A stretch of DNA of 64,000 nt from Roseivirga sp. 4D4. Its GTDB lineage: Bacteria; Bacteroidota; Bacteroidia; Cytophagales; Cyclobacteriaceae. The notes beneath the pieces are model-generated. The model worked only from the letters and a program-made list of their open reading frames with translations. It was not told the DNA's origin and did not search any database. The stretch is taken from positions 3,703,001 through 3,767,000 of the forward strand of contig NZ_MDGP01000001.1 of the NCBI RefSeq assembly GCF_001747095.1, read 5' to 3'. The position numbers and the translations under genes are program-made. Shown here in pieces: positions 41,437 through 50,279 of this stretch. Position 1 is the stretch's first letter; each line of letters starts with the position of its first letter.

Positions 41437-44283
41437 TTACCTAATTAGGAGCACTGACCCCCTTCTTTCTTGCATGGCATTATATCCGTTGGCGTCAATT
41501 GACCATGCAGCAAAATAGGTGTACTTGCCAGTAGGGACAGGTACCCCGTTCAGTCGACCATCCCAACGCTCCTGAGCATTTTGAGTCGAGAAGATCAACT
41601 CGCCCCAGGTGTTATAGATGTTCATTCGAAATACTACATCGCAAGGGGTGGTGGGTCCAAAGGTATCGTTCATATTATCTCCGTTGGGGCTAAAGGCGGT
41701 GGGAAATTTGATCTTGGGGATGGCGTCTTCTACTGTTTGAGAGGCTGTAGTGGAACAGCCATTTGCATCGATGACTGTGAGTTGATAGGTGCCTTGGGTC
41801 AGACCAGAAATGAATGAATTGGTTTCAAAACCATCACTCCAAGTATATGTATATGGGCCTGTACCTCCAGTAACGATGGCTTCAAGGCTACCATCATTGC
41901 CCCCTGGGCAAGACACCAAGGTTGAGTAGATTTCAGTAATGACAAGCGCTTCGGGTTCAGTGATAGATAAGTCTAGGTTCAGCATACAGCCGTTGGCATC
42001 ATAAACCTCAACAGTATAGTCTCCACTCTGCATGCTACTCAAGGAAGCTTGATTGAGGTTTGGATCATGACTCCATATATATCGGTAAGGGGCCACACCT
42101 CCGGAAACAACCACTTCTGCTACGCCAGACGCTTCTCCCGAGCATAATACGTTTTGGACACTTACCCAACCTGTTAGGGGTCGGGGTTCTGCAATGATAA
42201 AGTCTAAAGTCAGCACACAATTGTTAGCATCAAAAACCTCAACAGAATAAACGCCACCTGGCGTGTTGCTCAACGAAGCTTGATTCAAGTTAGGATCATG
42301 GCTCCATACATACCGGTAGGGGGCTATGCCTCCTGAAGCAATGACTTCTGCTGCGCCCGTGGCTTCTCCGGAACACAATACGTCTTGAACACTTACTGAA
42401 CCAGCCAGGGTTCGGGATTTTGCAATGGTAAAATCCAAAGTCAGCAAGCAGTTGTTGGCATCATATACCTCAAGAGAATAATCTCCTTCTGATAGGTCAT
42501 CCACTTGAGGTTGATTAATGGAAGCGTCATGGCTCCATACATATCTGTACGGAGCTGTACCCCCCGAAACTACGGCTTGAGCCGTGCCATTTGTTTCTCC
42601 AGAGCATAATATGTCTTGAGTACTAATTGAGCCCGTTAAGGGTTGAGGTGCTGTAATGCTAAAGTCCAGAGTCAAAATACAATTGTTGTCATCATATACC
42701 TCAACAACATAGTCGCCACTGGACATGTTGGTCAGTGAAGCTTGATTGAGATCAGGGTCATTACTCCACACATATCGGTACGGGCCATTGCCTCCGGAAA
42801 CAATGACTTCTGCTGCGCCTGTGGCTTCTCCGGAACACAATACATTTTGAACACTCACGGAACCAGTTAGGGCCTGAGGTTGAGTAATGACGAAAGGAAC
42901 ATTTACAGTACAGCCACGGCTTGTGATGTCAACAGAATAAGATCCGGCACTAAGGCTAGTGACGGCATTATCTACTACAATGGCATTGTTATCGACATTC
43001 CATTGATATGAAAATGGTGATAACCCGGAAACCTCTGATATTGTAACACTACCATCAGATTGGCCATGGCATTTGACGTTTTCAATCACGAGTACAGGCA
43101 CAATCCCTCCTACAATCTCAATGGGTAGACTAATGTCAAATTCTTTATTGAGGGGTGAGGTGACTCTTAGGCTCGCTTCCGCATCAGCATTGCTTGGTCC
43201 CCATTCAACCTGTATATCAGGCGTTCCCTGACCTTCTGATATTTGTCCACCGGTGACGGTCCAGAAATAGTTGTAGCCATCAAAAGGTGTAGCTGAATAA
43301 TTGAAAGGCCCCGGTTCAGAACATATGATTTGAGGTCCTATAAGTTCTAATGGGGGCAGAATGTCAATTTCGGTTGTTCCGGTAATGGATGCTTCGGAAG
43401 GATCCTCTAAACCACCAAATTCAATAATAAATCCTCTAGGTGCAAATTCTCCACCAGCCCCTTGGTTTCTCAAGTCATTCCATTTGCCTGGAGGACTAGA
43501 CCAATCTTTCATATGTGCATAATCTTCTTCACCAAGGTTATTGGGTTCAGAAGCATCCCAGTTGGTGAATCCATCGGTGAGTTTTCTTCCCAGTCCACCA
43601 TTTTCCAAGCCCTCGGGGCCAGTTACCCAGCGCCAGTCCCCTTCGCTGACCTCGTCATTGGCTCCAATCCAGGAAGTACCACTTACCCGGTCTACCACAA
43701 ATTGGTTTTCACCTGAAGTGGTGACGGTCGCTAAATAGCCTCTTAACCCAAATAGTGTCTGATTAGCTGCCAGTGCCGCGGCATCTTGCCAGGTAATGTT
43801 GGGTGCGGGGAAAAACTCGTAGAAATGGCCTGTATCTGGATAGTAATCGAGATTGGATAAGGATACCGTAATGGTCTTAATGCCATTGGAATTATCTATT
43901 GCGCTGGTAGTGAAAATGATACGGCTAAGGGCCAGTTGGTAGGTAGCCAGATTGCTGTTTCCGGTTAGCGTCAATATGCCATTTCCACTGTCAAAGACAC
44001 CGACTATTCCATCGGCCTCTGTATAGCTTAACAGGTCAATACCCGGTTCATAGTTTTGTGAAATGGATATTTGGAGCCCTTTTAATGCGGTGGTATCTGG
44101 ACCTTGCAGGCTTACGATTTCATCAATACTTAGGGAGTTTCCTGAAATGAGTGCATACGAATCGGATGCGTTTAGTCTAGCATGATCTTGTGCCTGAAGG
44201 TGCGCAGGAAACAGGGTCCATATAGACCAAATAAAGGGTAGTATGATTGACGGAAATGACCATTTCCGTAAAGATGATAACAT
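41437..44283 (-). CDS. secreted C-type-lectin/SprB-repeat protein with type B T9SS sorting domain (six repeats)
   Basis: 948 residues. A signal peptide (to about 31, ending HLQA) precedes a cadherin-like N-terminal domain (to about 150), a C-type lectin domain (about 155-285, WIGANDEVSEGDWRWVTG, EPNN and WND, the Ca2+/mannose-type motif), a PKD-like domain, then six SprB repeats of about 75 residues (pattern CSGExxGxAEVxVSGGxxPYRYVWS). The last 90 residues are a gliding-motility-associated type B sorting domain (FPTAFSPNGDNMNDTFGP ... GKYTYFAAW, RGSVLLIR). It should be displayed on the surface by T9SS and bind sugars or assist gliding. It is a tandem paralogue of the next gene. The start ATG directly abuts a hairpin. 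Confidence 0.9.
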   Translation of the reverse strand: MLSSLRKWSFPSIILPFIWSIWTLFPAHLQAQDHARLNASDSYALISGNSLSIDEIVSLQGPDTTALKGLQISISQNYEPGIDLLSYTEADGIVGVFDSGNGILTLTGNSNLATYQLALSRIIFTTSAIDNSNGIKTITVSLSNLDYYPDTGHFYEFFPAPNITWQDAAALAANQTLFGLRGYLATVTTSGENQFVVDRVSGTSWIGANDEVSEGDWRWVTGPEGLENGGLGRKLTDGFTNWDASEPNNLGEEDYAHMKDWSSPPGKWNDLRNQGAGGEFAPRGFIIEFGGLEDPSEASITGTTEIDILPPLELIGPQIICSEPGPFNYSATPFDGYNYFWTVTGGQISEGQGTPDIQVEWGPSNADAEASLRVTSPLNKEFDISLPIEIVGGIVPVLVIENVKCHGQSDGSVTISEVSGLSPFSYQWNVDNNAIVVDNAVTSLSAGSYSVDITSRGCTVNVPFVITQPQALTGSVSVQNVLCSGEATGAAEVIVSGGNGPYRYVWSNDPDLNQASLTNMSSGDYVVEVYDDNNCILTLDFSITAPQPLTGSISTQDILCSGETNGTAQAVVSGGTAPYRYVWSHDASINQPQVDDLSEGDYSLEVYDANNCLLTLDFTIAKSRTLAGSVSVQDVLCSGEATGAAEVIASGGIAPYRYVWSHDPNLNQASLSNTPGGVYSVEVFDANNCVLTLDFIIAEPRPLTGWVSVQNVLCSGEASGVAEVVVSGGVAPYRYIWSHDPNLNQASLSSMQSGDYTVEVYDANGCMLNLDLSITEPEALVITEIYSTLVSCPGGNDGSLEAIVTGGTGPYTYTWSDGFETNSFISGLTQGTYQLTVIDANGCSTTASQTVEDAIPKIKFPTAFSPNGDNMNDTFGPTTPCDVVFRMNIYNTWGELIFSTQNAQERWDGRLNGVPVPTGKYTYFAAWSIDANGYNAMQERRGSVLLIR

Positions 44284-44336
44284 AGGCTGGAATGTTAGTC
44301 ATTGCGTTGTTTGCAATGATTTTAAACCGCCAGCCT
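44284..44336 (-). promoter_or_regulatory. nested hairpin touching the start codon of the six-repeat lectin gene
   Basis: On the minus strand AGGCTGG and CCAGCCT form a perfect 7-bp stem whose 3' arm is followed directly by ATG. Inside it ATTGC and GCAAT form a 5-bp stem with a 7-base loop. If it forms in the mRNA it would hide the ribosome-binding region. Confidence 0.4.
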
Positions 44337-44391
44337 GATGCAATAATGAGGAATTTGGCTCATTTTGCCAAAATATAGTAAGCGAATTGCG

Positions 44392-46809
44392 CTATCGAAT
44401 GAGTCTGATTACTCCCTTTTTTTCTCCGGAGATGTTTTGGCCATTGGCTTGGACTGTCCAAACTGCGAAATAACTGTATTTGCCAGATGGTACGGCCACA
44501 CCATTGAGTATACCATTCCACTGTCTTTGGGCATCCTGGGTGGAAAAGATCACCTCGCCCCATTTATTATACACCTCCATATTGAAGATGACAGCACAAG
44601 GAGTGGTAGGCCCGAAAGTGTCATTCATTTGATCACCATTGGGGCTGAATGCTGAAGGGAAGTTGATTTTTGGTATCGCTTCATCTACTTGATGAGTGGC
44701 TGAGGTAGAGCAGCCATTGTCATCGGTAACGGTCACTCGATAAGTGCCCTTGGCAAAACCTGTTGCCAGAGATGAGGTCTCAGTGCTACTCTGCCAAGTG
44801 AAACTGTAGGGTGCTACTCCACCCGTAACCACGGCCTCTAAGGTTCCGTCATTTCCTCCCGGGCAGGAAACGAGTGTTGAAATGACTTCGGTGATAATCA
44901 GTGCTTCTGGTTCATTTACTTCGAAATCAAGCGTTAAAACACAGTTATTTTCATCGTAGATGTCCACTGAATAATCACCTTTTGGAATGTTGTTCAAAAT
45001 GGCTTGATTGACCGAAGGGTTATGGCTCCATACGTACCGATAAGAACCGGTTCCTCCGGTAATTAAGGCTTCAGCGATTCCCGTGGCTTCTCCGAAACAC
45101 AGTACATCCTGTACATTGATTGAGCCCATCAAGGGCTGAGGTTCAGTAATCGTAAAAGGGACATTGATGGTACAGCCCGTACTGCTGATATTAACAGAAT
45201 AGGTTCCAGCGCTGAGGCCTGTTACAGTATTATCATTCACGACTGCGGTATTGTCCACATTCCATTGATAGGAGAAGGGAGCTAAGCCTATGACGTTCGA
45301 TATGGTTATCTGACCATCAGATCCTTCGAAGCATTTGACATTTTCAATATCAAAGGTGGGGACGATCTCTTCACGCAGAGCTATGGAGAGGATAGGCGAA
45401 TCTCCATCACAGATATCCGTGGCGGTGGTGGTAGACTCCGTGAAGTAGAGTTGACCCGTGCCTGGGCCATCCCATAAAACGGTAATCTCGTTGGTGCCTT
45501 CACCACCTACTATGGTTCCGTTCGTAATATGCCAATCATAATTGGAACCTGTGGTTAAAGGTGTAGAGTAAGTTTGAGTCGAAACTAAATCGGTAAAGCA
45601 AATGACATCAGGGCCAATGGGAAGTGGAGGTTCGAGCTGTACATTCACCTTGACTGGTAAGTCGAATACTGTTTCACAAATGACCGCAGAAATGACTTTC
45701 AATGAGACGCTGGCATTGGCATTCGTTCCACCCCAGTCCACTAATAGGTTGGGAGTCCCCTGACCAGAAGTGATTGTTCCACCGGTGACGGTCCACTCAT
45801 AGGCATAACCAAAAAGGTCAGGTGCAGTATAGGCAACCTCCATTAAATTGGGGCATACGGAAGTGGAGCCGATTACATCTAGGGTTTGGGAAAAGTCTAA
45901 AGTTGTAGTGCCGGTGATGGAAGAGAAGACATCCGGATCGCCCGCTTGTCCGCCATATTCTACGATATATCCAGTAGGCGCATATTGACCTCCACCTCCG
46001 GGGTCGGCCAGGTCGTTCCATTTGCCTGGAGGACTAGACCAGTCCATCATATGGGCAAAATGCTCTGGACCAAGGTTGTTAGGTTCCCCCACTTCCCAAT
46101 TTGTAAATCCATCTGAGAGCAGCCTTCCCTCTCCATTATTTTGCAATGCCTCAGGACCAGTTACCCATCTCCATACCCCCTCTACGGCAGCATCGCTGGC
46201 GCCTATCCATGCGGTACCACTAACCCTATCCAAGATAAATTGATTTTCTCCTGTTGTGGTGATGGTGGCCAGATATCCATTGAGACCGAACAGGGTTTTA
46301 CTTGCAGCTTCGGCAGCAGCAATGGTCCATAGAATTCCAGGATCGGAGAAGAACTTATAGAAATGGCCAGTTTCAGGGTAATAGTCCAGATTAGATAGGG
46401 ACAAAGTAATCGCTTTAACACCTGATGAATTATCGGTTGCGCTGGAGCTAAATAATATACGACTCAAAGCGAGGTTATAAGCATCCAGGTCAGCATTACC
46501 GGATAGCGTTAGAATGCCATTGGTACTGTCGAATACACCGATAATTCCATCGGCATCAGTATAACTCAACTGGTCGCTGGCAGGGTCATAACTTTGAGAA
46601 ATGGATACCTGAATACCATCCAAAAGGTCTGTGCCAGTACCATCAATAGTTACAAAGGAGTTCAGCGCCAAGGGTTGGCTTAGATCGAAGCAATACTTTT
46701 CGTTGGCCCTAACGACCGGTATGGTTTGCGCCTCCAGACATTGGTTCACAAACGCTAAAATGATTACAGCGTAGATTGTGATTTTTAGAAATGGCGCGCG
46801 TCTAGCCAA
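44392..46809 (-). CDS. secreted C-type-lectin/SprB-repeat protein with type B T9SS sorting domain (three repeats)
   Basis: 805 residues, clear paralogue of the gene downstream. Signal peptide (FLKITIYAVIILAFVNQCLE), cadherin-like N-terminal domain, C-type lectin domain (WIGASDAAVEGVWRWVTG, EPNN, WNDL), two PKD-like domains (one with GGEGTNEITVLWDGPGTG), three SprB repeats, and a type B sorting domain (FPSAFSPNGDQMNDTFGP, GKYSYFAVW, GVIRLIR). It differs mainly by having three repeats rather than six and an extra PKD-like domain. The start is TTG; no ATG gives a signal peptide. The two genes lie 108 bp apart in one direction. Confidence 0.88.
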   Translation of the reverse strand: MARRAPFLKITIYAVIILAFVNQCLEAQTIPVVRANEKYCFDLSQPLALNSFVTIDGTGTDLLDGIQVSISQSYDPASDQLSYTDADGIIGVFDSTNGILTLSGNADLDAYNLALSRILFSSSATDNSSGVKAITLSLSNLDYYPETGHFYKFFSDPGILWTIAAAEAASKTLFGLNGYLATITTTGENQFILDRVSGTAWIGASDAAVEGVWRWVTGPEALQNNGEGRLLSDGFTNWEVGEPNNLGPEHFAHMMDWSSPPGKWNDLADPGGGGQYAPTGYIVEYGGQAGDPDVFSSITGTTTLDFSQTLDVIGSTSVCPNLMEVAYTAPDLFGYAYEWTVTGGTITSGQGTPNLLVDWGGTNANASVSLKVISAVICETVFDLPVKVNVQLEPPLPIGPDVICFTDLVSTQTYSTPLTTGSNYDWHITNGTIVGGEGTNEITVLWDGPGTGQLYFTESTTTATDICDGDSPILSIALREEIVPTFDIENVKCFEGSDGQITISNVIGLAPFSYQWNVDNTAVVNDNTVTGLSAGTYSVNISSTGCTINVPFTITEPQPLMGSINVQDVLCFGEATGIAEALITGGTGSYRYVWSHNPSVNQAILNNIPKGDYSVDIYDENNCVLTLDFEVNEPEALIITEVISTLVSCPGGNDGTLEAVVTGGVAPYSFTWQSSTETSSLATGFAKGTYRVTVTDDNGCSTSATHQVDEAIPKINFPSAFSPNGDQMNDTFGPTTPCAVIFNMEVYNKWGEVIFSTQDAQRQWNGILNGVAVPSGKYSYFAVWTVQANGQNISGEKKGVIRLIR

Positions 46810-46867
46810 ATTTCATAAAAATTAATTTCGCCCAAAGTATGGACTTTAGGCTATGTGACCTCGGTTA

Positions 46868-48142
46868 TTAGTCTATAAGGTCAAAACCGGTATAAGGTAT
46901 AAGTACCTCAGGCACTTTGATCCCGTTAGCCGATTGGTTGTTTTCTAATATAGCTGCCATAATTCTAGGCAGGGCCAATGCACTTCCATTTAATGTATGG
47001 AGTAAAACAGATTTCTTGTTTTCGTCCTTGTATCGAAGCTTTAATCTGTTGGCCTGAAAGGTCTCGAAATTCGAAACGGAACTTACTTCCAGCCACTTTT
47101 CCTGAGCCGCAGAGTACACCTCGAAGTCGTAGGTAAGCACGGAAGTGAACCCTAGGTCACCACTACAAAGTCTTAGTGTTCTGAAGGGAAGTTCAAGCTT
47201 TTTCAAAATACCGGAAACGTGATCGCACATTTCCTGCAAGGCATCATAAGACTCCTCAGGTTTTCTGATTTGAACGATTTCTACCTTGTCAAATTGATGT
47301 AGTCTGTTGAGGCCACGGACATGAGCTCCCCAGCTGCCCGCTTCGCGTCTAAAGCAAGGGGTAAAGCCTGCATGCTTTACAGGCAATGCATCCTCACCTA
47401 AGATAACATCCCGATAAAGGTTGGTGATCGGCACTTCTGCTGTTGGAATCAGATACATATTCTCTGACCCAATATGATACATCTGTCCTTCCTTGTCCGG
47501 AAGTTGCCCGGTACCATAACCTGAAGCCTCATTCACCACAATAGGTGGTTGTACTTCGGCATAGCCTGCGGCTACTGCTTCATCAAGGAAGAAGTTTACT
47601 AAGGCTCTCTGCAAACGAGCCCCCTTTCCTTTGTAGACAGGGAAGCCTGCGCCTGTAATCTTTATGCCCAGATCGAAGTCAATGATGTCGTACTTCTTAA
47701 TCAAATCCCAGTGAGGTTGAGCACTATCGTCTAGCGTTGGGAAATCCCCGAAACGATCGATTTCTTCATTGTCCTCATCACTTTTACCAACTGGCACTGA
47801 ATCGTGTGGGATGTTGGGGATGTTGTAAAGCGCTTGCTTTAGTTTTTCCTGATAGGCGTTCAGTTGCTCACTCAATTCCTTGTTCAATCCTTTAAGTTCG
47901 GCTGTACGGGACTTTATTACTTCCGCTTCGTCACGTTTGCCCTCCTTCATCAAAGCACCAATTTGCTTTGCAATGCTATTGGCCTCGGCAAGATTGCTAT
48001 CCAAAGTTTGTTGCGTTTTCTTTCGATCCTCATCAAGCGCTATGACTTCGTTCAATACAGTCTCAGCATTGTCAATACCCCTTTTTTCGAGTCCTTTGAC
48101 ATATCTTTCCTTTTCGGCAATGATGTTGGCTACTTGTAGCAT
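46868..48142 (-). CDS. serS: serine-tRNA ligase
   Basis: 424 residues from the ATG at 48142 (MLQVANIIAEKERYVKGLEK); an upstream in-frame extension of 15 residues is not typical. The N-terminal coiled-coil arm (about 25-105) reads SNLAEANSIAKQIGALMKEG; the class II core has motif 2 FRREAGSWGAHVRGLNRLHQ and motif 3 with ALALPRIMAAILENNQ. It charges tRNA-Ser and tRNA-Sec. The gene lies back to back with rho, with 247 bp between. Confidence 0.95.
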   Translation of the reverse strand: MLQVANIIAEKERYVKGLEKRGIDNAETVLNEVIALDEDRKKTQQTLDSNLAEANSIAKQIGALMKEGKRDEAEVIKSRTAELKGLNKELSEQLNAYQEKLKQALYNIPNIPHDSVPVGKSDEDNEEIDRFGDFPTLDDSAQPHWDLIKKYDIIDFDLGIKITGAGFPVYKGKGARLQRALVNFFLDEAVAAGYAEVQPPIVVNEASGYGTGQLPDKEGQMYHIGSENMYLIPTAEVPITNLYRDVILGEDALPVKHAGFTPCFRREAGSWGAHVRGLNRLHQFDKVEIVQIRKPEESYDALQEMCDHVSGILKKLELPFRTLRLCSGDLGFTSVLTYDFEVYSAAQEKWLEVSSVSNFETFQANRLKLRYKDENKKSVLLHTLNGSALALPRIMAAILENNQSANGIKVPEVLIPYTGFDLID

Positions 48143-48244
48143 TTTTCTTGTGGATTTGAGGCGACAAATTAAGCGAATTCCATTCAATAATATGCTGAAA
48201 AACGGGTTATAACCTTGGATAGCGCATAAAAATAAACGTCAATC

Positions 48245-48276
48245 TTTGACAGTTTGGATTGTTTAGTCTAATATTG
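48245..48276 (+). promoter_or_regulatory. candidate rho promoter
   Basis: TTTG (48245-48248) and TAATATTG (48269-48276) with a 20-bp spacer fit the Bacteroidetes -33/-7 pattern with one mismatch in the second element. Transcription would begin near 48283, about 105 bases before the rho ATG. Confidence 0.45.
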
Positions 48277-48288
48277 TGCAATCCTAAG

Positions 48289-48372
48289 ATGATGAGAGGG
48301 ATGTCCAACGTTCATCTCGAACAACTATCACTAAACTATAATTCATTTTTATAATCCTCACTTGAGAGGATT
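48289..48372 (+). promoter_or_regulatory. rho leader: possible leader peptide and hairpin
   Basis: A 21-codon frame begins with two ATGs at 48289 and ends TAA at 48352-48354. Overlapping its stop, AATCCTC (48353-48359) and GAGGATT (48366-48372) form a perfect 7-bp stem with a 6-base loop, 17 bases before the rho ATG. Rho genes are known to autoregulate through their leaders in enterobacteria. A structured leader here is suggestive only; the small frame may be chance. Confidence 0.35.
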
Positions 48373-48389
48373 CCAACCCAATTATTTAT

Positions 48390-49964
48390 ATGTACACCAT
48401 TGACGAATTGAAGCTCATGCTTCTTTCTGAGCTAAAAGAAATAGCTGAGAAAATGGGGGTAAAAAACTTCAAAAAGCTGAACAAGCAAGATATCATCTAT
48501 GCTATCCTAGATCAGCAAGCCATCACCCCAGAAGATAAACTACCCACAAAAACAGAAGAGTCCGCAGAAGCTGCTGAAACAGAGAAGGAAGAAAAACCTA
48601 AGGCTGCCAAGTCTGAAAAGCCTAAGCGTAGACCAAAAAGAGAAAATGTAACTGAAACTGCCGCTGATAAAAAGGAAGAGGCTTCAGAAGAGAAAGCGGA
48701 TGAGGAAAAGTCTGAAAAACCTCAGCGCAAGGATAAGAGATCTGACAAAAGAGAGCCAAGACAAGATGGCGAGAAAGGCGGAGAAGAGAGAAAAGACAGA
48801 GATCAAAGAAGAAACAAGCGTCAGGAATACAACCAGAACATCAAAGACTTTGATGGACTGATTGAAAGCGAAGGTGTGTTAGAAATGATGCAAGACGGCT
48901 ACGGCTTCTTGAGATCTTCTGACTACAACTACCTGGCGAGCCCTGATGATATTTATGTATCTCCATCTCAGATCAAACTATTTGGTCTAAAGACGGGCGA
49001 TACGGTGAAAGGCCAAATCAGACCTCCAAAAGAGGGTGAAAAGTATTTCGCGCTATTAAGAGTTGAGTCTGTAAACGGTAAGACCACTGAAGAAATTAGG
49101 GATAGGGTTCCTTTTGAGTACTTAACGCCACTTTTCCCAGAGGAAATGATTAAGCTAAGTACCAAGCCGAGCATGATGTCTACTAGAATTCTAGACATGT
49201 TTGCACCGATCGGTAAGGGACAAAGGGGAATGATTGTCGCCCAGCCTAAAACGGGTAAGACGGTTCTCTTGAAAGAAATTGCAAATGCGATCGCTGAAAA
49301 TCACCCTGAATGTTATTTGATCATCCTATTGATTGATGAGCGTCCTGAGGAAGTTACCGATATGGCTAGAAGCGTAAAAGCGGAAGTCATCTCATCTACT
49401 TTTGATGAGCAGGCCGATCGTCACGTGAAGGTTTCTAACATCGTGTTAGAAAAAGCCAAGCGTATGGTAGAATGTGGTCATGACGTAGTGATACTGCTTG
49501 ATTCTATCACGCGACTTGCCAGGGCTTACAACACAGTAGTACCTTCATCAGGAAAGATTCTATCAGGTGGTGTGGACGCGAATGCATTACACAAGCCTAA
49601 GCGTTTCTTCGGGGCAGCCCGTAATGTTGAAAATGGTGGATCACTTTCCATTATCGCAACTGCATTGATCGAAACAGGGTCTAAAATGGACGAGGTAATC
49701 TTTGAAGAATTCAAAGGTACAGGTAACATGGAACTGCAATTGGATAGAAAACTATCTAACAAACGTGTTTACCCTGCGATTGATGTGCCAGCATCTGGCA
49801 CACGTAGAGAAGACCTATTGATGAGCAAAGAAGAACTTCAACGTGTATGGATTCTGCGTAAGTTTATGAGTGATATGAACTCTGTCGAGGCCATGGAATT
49901 CTTATTGGACAGAATGAAAGGTACCCGCAGCAACGATGAATTCTTAATCTCAATGAACAATTAA
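48390..49964 (+). CDS. rho: transcription termination factor Rho
   Basis: 524 residues, longer than the 419 of E. coli because of a charged insert at about 50-150 (Glu/Lys/Arg-rich, for example [18 protein letters not shown]), typical of Bacteroidetes. A Rho N-terminal helix domain ([20 protein letters not shown]) and RNA-binding OB fold ([20 protein letters not shown]) precede the RecA-like ATPase with Walker [11 protein letters not shown], Walker [17 protein letters not shown] and the Q-loop region [20 protein letters not shown]. It is a hexameric RNA helicase that ends untranslated transcripts. The intrinsic terminator directly behind it is strong. Confidence 0.97.
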   Translation: MYTIDELKLMLLSELKEIAEKMGVKNFKKLNKQDIIYAILDQQAITPEDKLPTKTEESAEAAETEKEEKPKAAKSEKPKRRPKRENVTETAADKKEEASEEKADEEKSEKPQRKDKRSDKREPRQDGEKGGEERKDRDQRRNKRQEYNQNIKDFDGLIESEGVLEMMQDGYGFLRSSDYNYLASPDDIYVSPSQIKLFGLKTGDTVKGQIRPPKEGEKYFALLRVESVNGKTTEEIRDRVPFEYLTPLFPEEMIKLSTKPSMMSTRILDMFAPIGKGQRGMIVAQPKTGKTVLLKEIANAIAENHPECYLIILLIDERPEEVTDMARSVKAEVISSTFDEQADRHVKVSNIVLEKAKRMVECGHDVVILLDSITRLARAYNTVVPSSGKILSGGVDANALHKPKRFFGAARNVENGGSLSIIATALIETGSKMDEVIFEEFKGTGNMELQLDRKLSNKRVYPAIDVPASGTRREDLLMSKEELQRVWILRKFMSDMNSVEAMEFLLDRMKGTRSNDEFLISMNN

Positions 49965-49986
49965 GAGAAGTAATAAAAGACGAGTT

Positions 49987-50017
49987 AAAAAGGCGATTCA
50001 TACGAATGGCCTTTTTT
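49987..50017 (+). terminator. intrinsic terminator after rho
   Basis: AAAAAGGC (49987-49994) pairs with GCCTTTTT (50009-50016), continued inward by ATTC/GAAT around an ATAC loop with one G-G mismatch, followed by a T-run. It is 23 bp beyond the rho stop. Confidence 0.9.
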
Positions 50018-50279
50018 GTTTTCAAGAGCTTATTCAACTTTCATTACTTCTTGATTACCAAGCCCTTAAAAGTGTTACTTCTTTCTTCAAAGGCTAGTGC
50101 ATTTACTATCAGTTTCTTGACTTAAGGTTGGCTCATACCCAAGAAAGTCAAACCATTGAATTATCATTATCAAAATACCTTATTCAAAAAATATAAAGTA
50201 ATTGCTTTTTATAGTTGAAATAAATTGCATTACATTTACAGCGTGCTGGCAAAAGGACTAATTCCTAACCTTTTCCAGT
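50018..50279 (+). other. intergenic region upstream of the giant adhesin
   Basis: With the terminator it forms a 315-bp gap between rho and the adhesin. It is AT-rich with no frame of note. A TACATTTA at 50231-50238 resembles a -7 element with one mismatch, but no TTTG lies at the right spacing, so I do not call a promoter. Confidence 0.5.

Noticed and set aside
50201..50238. Possible promoter (TTG ... TACATTTA) for the giant adhesin
   Set aside because: The spacing between the two elements does not fit (13 or 26 bp), and the second element has a mismatch.
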